Source: Methylovulum sp. (GTDB lineage: Bacteria; Pseudomonadota; Gammaproteobacteria; Methylococcales; Methylomonadaceae). From it: 8,928 nt of DNA. The stretch's first letter is position 1, and each line of letters opens with the position of its first letter. This document shows, in pieces, positions 7,268 through 8,928 of the stretch. The stretch covers positions 1 to 8,928 of the forward strand of contig JACXTQ010000305.1 of NCBI GenBank assembly GCA_016919605.1, in the 5' to 3' direction. A model generated the notes under the pieces. It saw only the letters and a program-made list of their open reading frames with translations. It was not told the origin of the DNA and ran no database searches. A program made the position numbers and the translations under genes.

Positions 7268-7945
7268 TTATTTCACGCAATTCCCAAATTTGATTTTAAC
7301 GTTATCAAACGTAGTACGAACATTCACTTTACCAAAATGGCTATCATGGCTCCATGACGTTACTCCAAAATATACGGGGTTTGTTGTGAATGAAGATGTA
7401 ACCCTAGATTGTATCCACGATGATGTTTTCCAATCCCAATAATATCCTGTTAATGTAGCCCCTAGTCGAGTTAGCCGAAATTTTCCTTTGGTGTCTAAAG
7501 TATCTGTTTCTGAACCATTGTCTGTGCTGTAGTTAGAAAAATCTGCACCGTAGACGCTTGATGTTGGTTTGTTACTCATCCGCTCCATTACAGCCCAAGT
7601 ATTGTTAACCGATACTCCATTCTTTTGCGTGATATCAACCATCAACCCGACACGAACCCCATTCCCTTCTGGATAGGCAGGCACACTGTAATCAGTTGAT
7701 ATATCAAAATCCCCTGTTAATCGGCAAGTACTAAAATACCCACCACTGAAAACATATCCTTGTGCATTTTTTGGGAATTCAATTTTCAACTGACCGAATT
7801 GCTCAAAGACTTTAACTGTACTTGTGTATGATGAAACCCATTTTGAATTCCCAAAGTCATCATAGATTACTTCTGCATGAGCATTCGCAATAACTACTGC
7901 TGCTGCCAAAAGGATTAAAGGATTTGCAAAATTATTTCGTGACAT
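7268..7945 (-). CDS. Secreted protein, probable beta-sandwich (LamG/concanavalin-like), cassette-borne
   Basis: A 225-residue protein with a clear Sec signal peptide: a basic start, a hydrophobic core at about 9-20 and AHA before a predicted cleavage after residue 24. The mature part is rich in aromatic residues, Gly, Ser and Thr, with alternating beta-strand patterns. The order DDFG (29-32), GQLKIE (51-56), GDFDIS (78-83), VRVGLMVDI (97-105) and FDNVKIKF (213-220) resembles jelly-roll domains of the LamG/DUF1349 type, which often bind carbohydrate. No catalytic residues could be assigned. C74 and C223 could form a disulfide. The start ATG is 29 nt from the attC R' box, with a weak GGGGA site. 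Periplasmic or extracellular location is likely. The fold assignment is by pattern only. Confidence 0.75.
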   Translation of the reverse strand: MSRNNFANPLILLAAAVVIANAHAEVIYDDFGNSKWVSSYTSTVKVFEQFGQLKIEFPKNAQGYVFSGGYFSTCRLTGDFDISTDYSVPAYPEGNGVRVGLMVDITQKNGVSVNNTWAVMERMSNKPTSSVYGADFSNYSTDNGSETDTLDTKGKFRLTRLGATLTGYYWDWKTSSWIQSRVTSSFTTNPVYFGVTSWSHDSHFGKVNVRTTFDNVKIKFGNCVK

Positions 7946-7974
7946 ATTTTTTCCCCGTGCGGTTAAGTGAGATT

Positions 7975-8035
7975 GCCCAACGCAAAGTTCAGCGGGCGTA
8001 GCGTAGCGAAGCTCCGCTGGAACGTTGAGTTAGAC
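7975..8035 (-). other. attC: Integron attC recombination site
   Basis: Read on the minus strand, the 61-bp site is ordered as follows. R'' is GTCTAAC (8035-8029), then a 5-nt spacer and L'' GTTCCAGC. A 22-nt central segment follows, then L' GCTGAAC, a 5-nt spacer and R' GTTGGGC (7981-7975). R'' fits RYYYAAC and R' fits GTTRRRY. The L boxes pair except for one extra C in L'', which corresponds to the extrahelical base that sets attC polarity in the folded bottom strand. The central segment contains a TAGCGTAGCG direct duplication on the plus strand. The expected cut is between G and TT of R' (7981/7980). It lies 45 nt after the amidase stop and 29 nt before the next start codon. Confidence 0.88.
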
Positions 8036-8080
8036 GAGGTTGTAATTTATAGGGGTTCGCACCTCCCCCCATAGCACCAT

Positions 8081-8928
8081 TTATGCGTATCTTTTTTTGT
8101 ATTCATCCTTCAATAGTTGCCTGAACTTAGTCATTGTCATTGAAAGCGCACCGCCAGGATCATTCTTTCTCCAATAGCCAATTCCTTTCGGGCCAGCCAC
8201 TTCGTCATGACCAAGGACATAATCAAAATCGAACACTGTTGGATTGTTTGCCTTTGCCCACAACAAAAACTCAATAAGCGTTTCTTCCTGAGCGATTGTG
8301 TATGGCAAATATGCTCCAGCAAGAATATTATCCGTATTTTTATCAATCACGCGGACTTGGCTTGCTTCACTTGGGTCAATCGGTGTGATTGGTTCTTTCG
8401 GTTTCTTTTTTTTGTCATCCCAATTCCACCAAGTAAAATACTTTCCGTCGTACAGATTAAGCCTTCCAGGGTTGTTGATTTCGATTCCAACCAAGTAATT
8501 TGATACACCATTGCGCTTTTCGCCCGCGATTGTCCATGCACTTTCACCTGCATGATAGCCCCACTGATTGAGCGGATTGACCTGAACAAATTTGCCGTCA
8601 GTTCCAAGGCAACAAAAAAAATAATCGCTATCCGAGATAGTATTTATGGCGTTCTCAACTCCTTTGGAATATTGACCAGCCGTGAAGTGTACGATGGCTC
8701 CATAAGGGTAGCCTTTAGGGTATTCGCCCTTTGCAGGGCGCTTAAGATCTACCCGCACAACCGCCTCTGGATACCATAATTTCTTACTCCCGACTGGATA
8801 AAGCTTTTTTCCCGATGACTCCATGTCTGGCTGTTTACTCGGACGATCAGGTTCTGGTGGAGCAAATTCTTCGGGAATCGGCTCTCCCAGCATCTGTGAA
8901 AGAATTTCGATTTGGTTTAATGCAAGAG
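8081..8928 (-). CDS. N-acetylmuramoyl-L-alanine amidase (Amidase_2 fold), 5' end beyond the window
   Basis: This is a predicted zinc amidase that would cleave the MurNAc-L-Ala bond of peptidoglycan. Counting from the Met at 8893, the likely zinc ligands are H69 (GAIVHFTAG), H229 (LGHDEV) and D245 (KNDPGG). K243 matches the Lys two residues before the Asp ligand of AmpD, and E138 in VGIEIN fits the family's GIE segment. A second family motif is YHAGESAW (113-120). The frame stays open upstream of that Met to the window edge, with 11 further codons including NQIEILSQ, so the true start is probably outside. An acidic, Pro-rich linker (residues 4-25) precedes the domain, and a Lys/Trp-rich insertion lies at 150-175. 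No signal peptide is visible in this part. It is cassette cargo, followed by attC, and could be a phage-endolysin-like or cell-wall-targeting enzyme. Confidence 0.87.
   Translation of the reverse strand, partial: LALNQIEILSQMLGEPIPEEFAPPEPDRPSKQPDMESSGKKLYPVGSKKLWYPEAVVRVDLKRPAKGEYPKGYPYGAIVHFTAGQYSKGVENAINTISDSDYFFCCLGTDGKFVQVNPLNQWGYHAGESAWTIAGEKRNGVSNYLVGIEINNPGRLNLYDGKYFTWWNWDDKKKKPKEPITPIDPSEASQVRVIDKNTDNILAGAYLPYTIAQEETLIEFLLWAKANNPTVFDFDYVLGHDEVAGPKGIGYWRKNDPGGALSMTMTKFRQLLKDEYKKRYA

Larger units (their letters stand above)
7234..8928 (-). mobile_element. Distal end of an integron gene-cassette array (two cassettes, one partial)
   Basis: Two minus-strand genes, each tightly bounded, are separated by a complete attC site with matching polarity. 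The upstream cassette holds the amidase gene and ends at the G of the R' box (7981). The downstream cassette holds the secreted-protein gene and begins at 7980, only about 30-35 nt before its ATG, as is typical of promoterless cassettes. The stretch is visibly more AT-rich than the left part of the window. No integrase, attI site or Pc promoter is present. By polarity they should lie to the right of the window. The left limit is taken from the half-attC and is uncertain. Confidence 0.7.

Noticed and set aside
8001..8010. TAGCG tandem duplication as a separate repeat element or CRISPR-like signal
   Set aside because: It is only two units long and lies in the variable central part of the attC hairpin. 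No repeat-spacer pattern occurs anywhere in the window.
8050..8068. GGTTCG-containing GC-rich segment resembling a tRNA T-arm
   Set aside because: The stem does not pair as a 5-bp T-arm with a 7-nt loop, and no acceptor, D or anticodon arms can be built around it.

Overview
The window looks like a chromosomal stretch of a gammaproteobacterium, perhaps a Methylococcales-type methanotroph. That placement is inferred from the protein sequences and is not proven. It has two parts. The left part, about 1-6515, is moderately GC-rich and carries ordinary housekeeping genes. The right part, about 7240-8928, is visibly more AT-rich and reads as the far end of an integron gene-cassette array. A short orphan gene on the plus strand lies between them.

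Left part. The 3' portion of a tetratricopeptide (TPR) repeat gene enters from the left on the plus strand. It converges on a minus-strand aspartate kinase gene, with a perfect 10-bp inverted repeat between the two. The rest of the minus strand is a compact run. In transcription order it holds an MsbA-like ABC exporter and a PHP-domain nuclease/phosphatase (RNase AM/YciV family) starting 2 bp after the exporter's stop. IspH, the last enzyme of the MEP isoprenoid pathway, follows 81 bp later, and the Hsp15-type S4 RNA-binding protein gene hslR overlaps the ispH end by 23 bp. Aspartate kinase follows after a 230-bp gap. Every catalytic residue set that could be checked in these proteins is intact.

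Middle. A 226-bp divergent intergenic region (6516-6741) contains a long imperfect hairpin and a plausible promoter and ribosome binding site. These precede a 162-codon gene of unknown function. The last codons of that gene overlap what looks like half of an integron attC site.

Right part. A complete 61-bp attC recombination site at 7975-8035 has all the hallmarks: R'' and R' core boxes, L'' and L' boxes, 5-nt spacers and one extrahelical base in L''. Its polarity matches the two flanking minus-strand genes. The gene upstream of it, cut by the right window edge, encodes a zinc-dependent N-acetylmuramoyl-L-alanine amidase (Amidase_2/AmpD fold). The gene downstream encodes a 225-residue secreted protein that resembles a beta-sandwich. 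No integrase gene, attI site or cassette promoter is in the window. If this is an integron, they should lie to the right of 8928. The most unusual points are a peptidoglycan amidase and a secreted protein as cassette cargo, and an array end that appears broken inside an attC and joined to a plus-strand gene.
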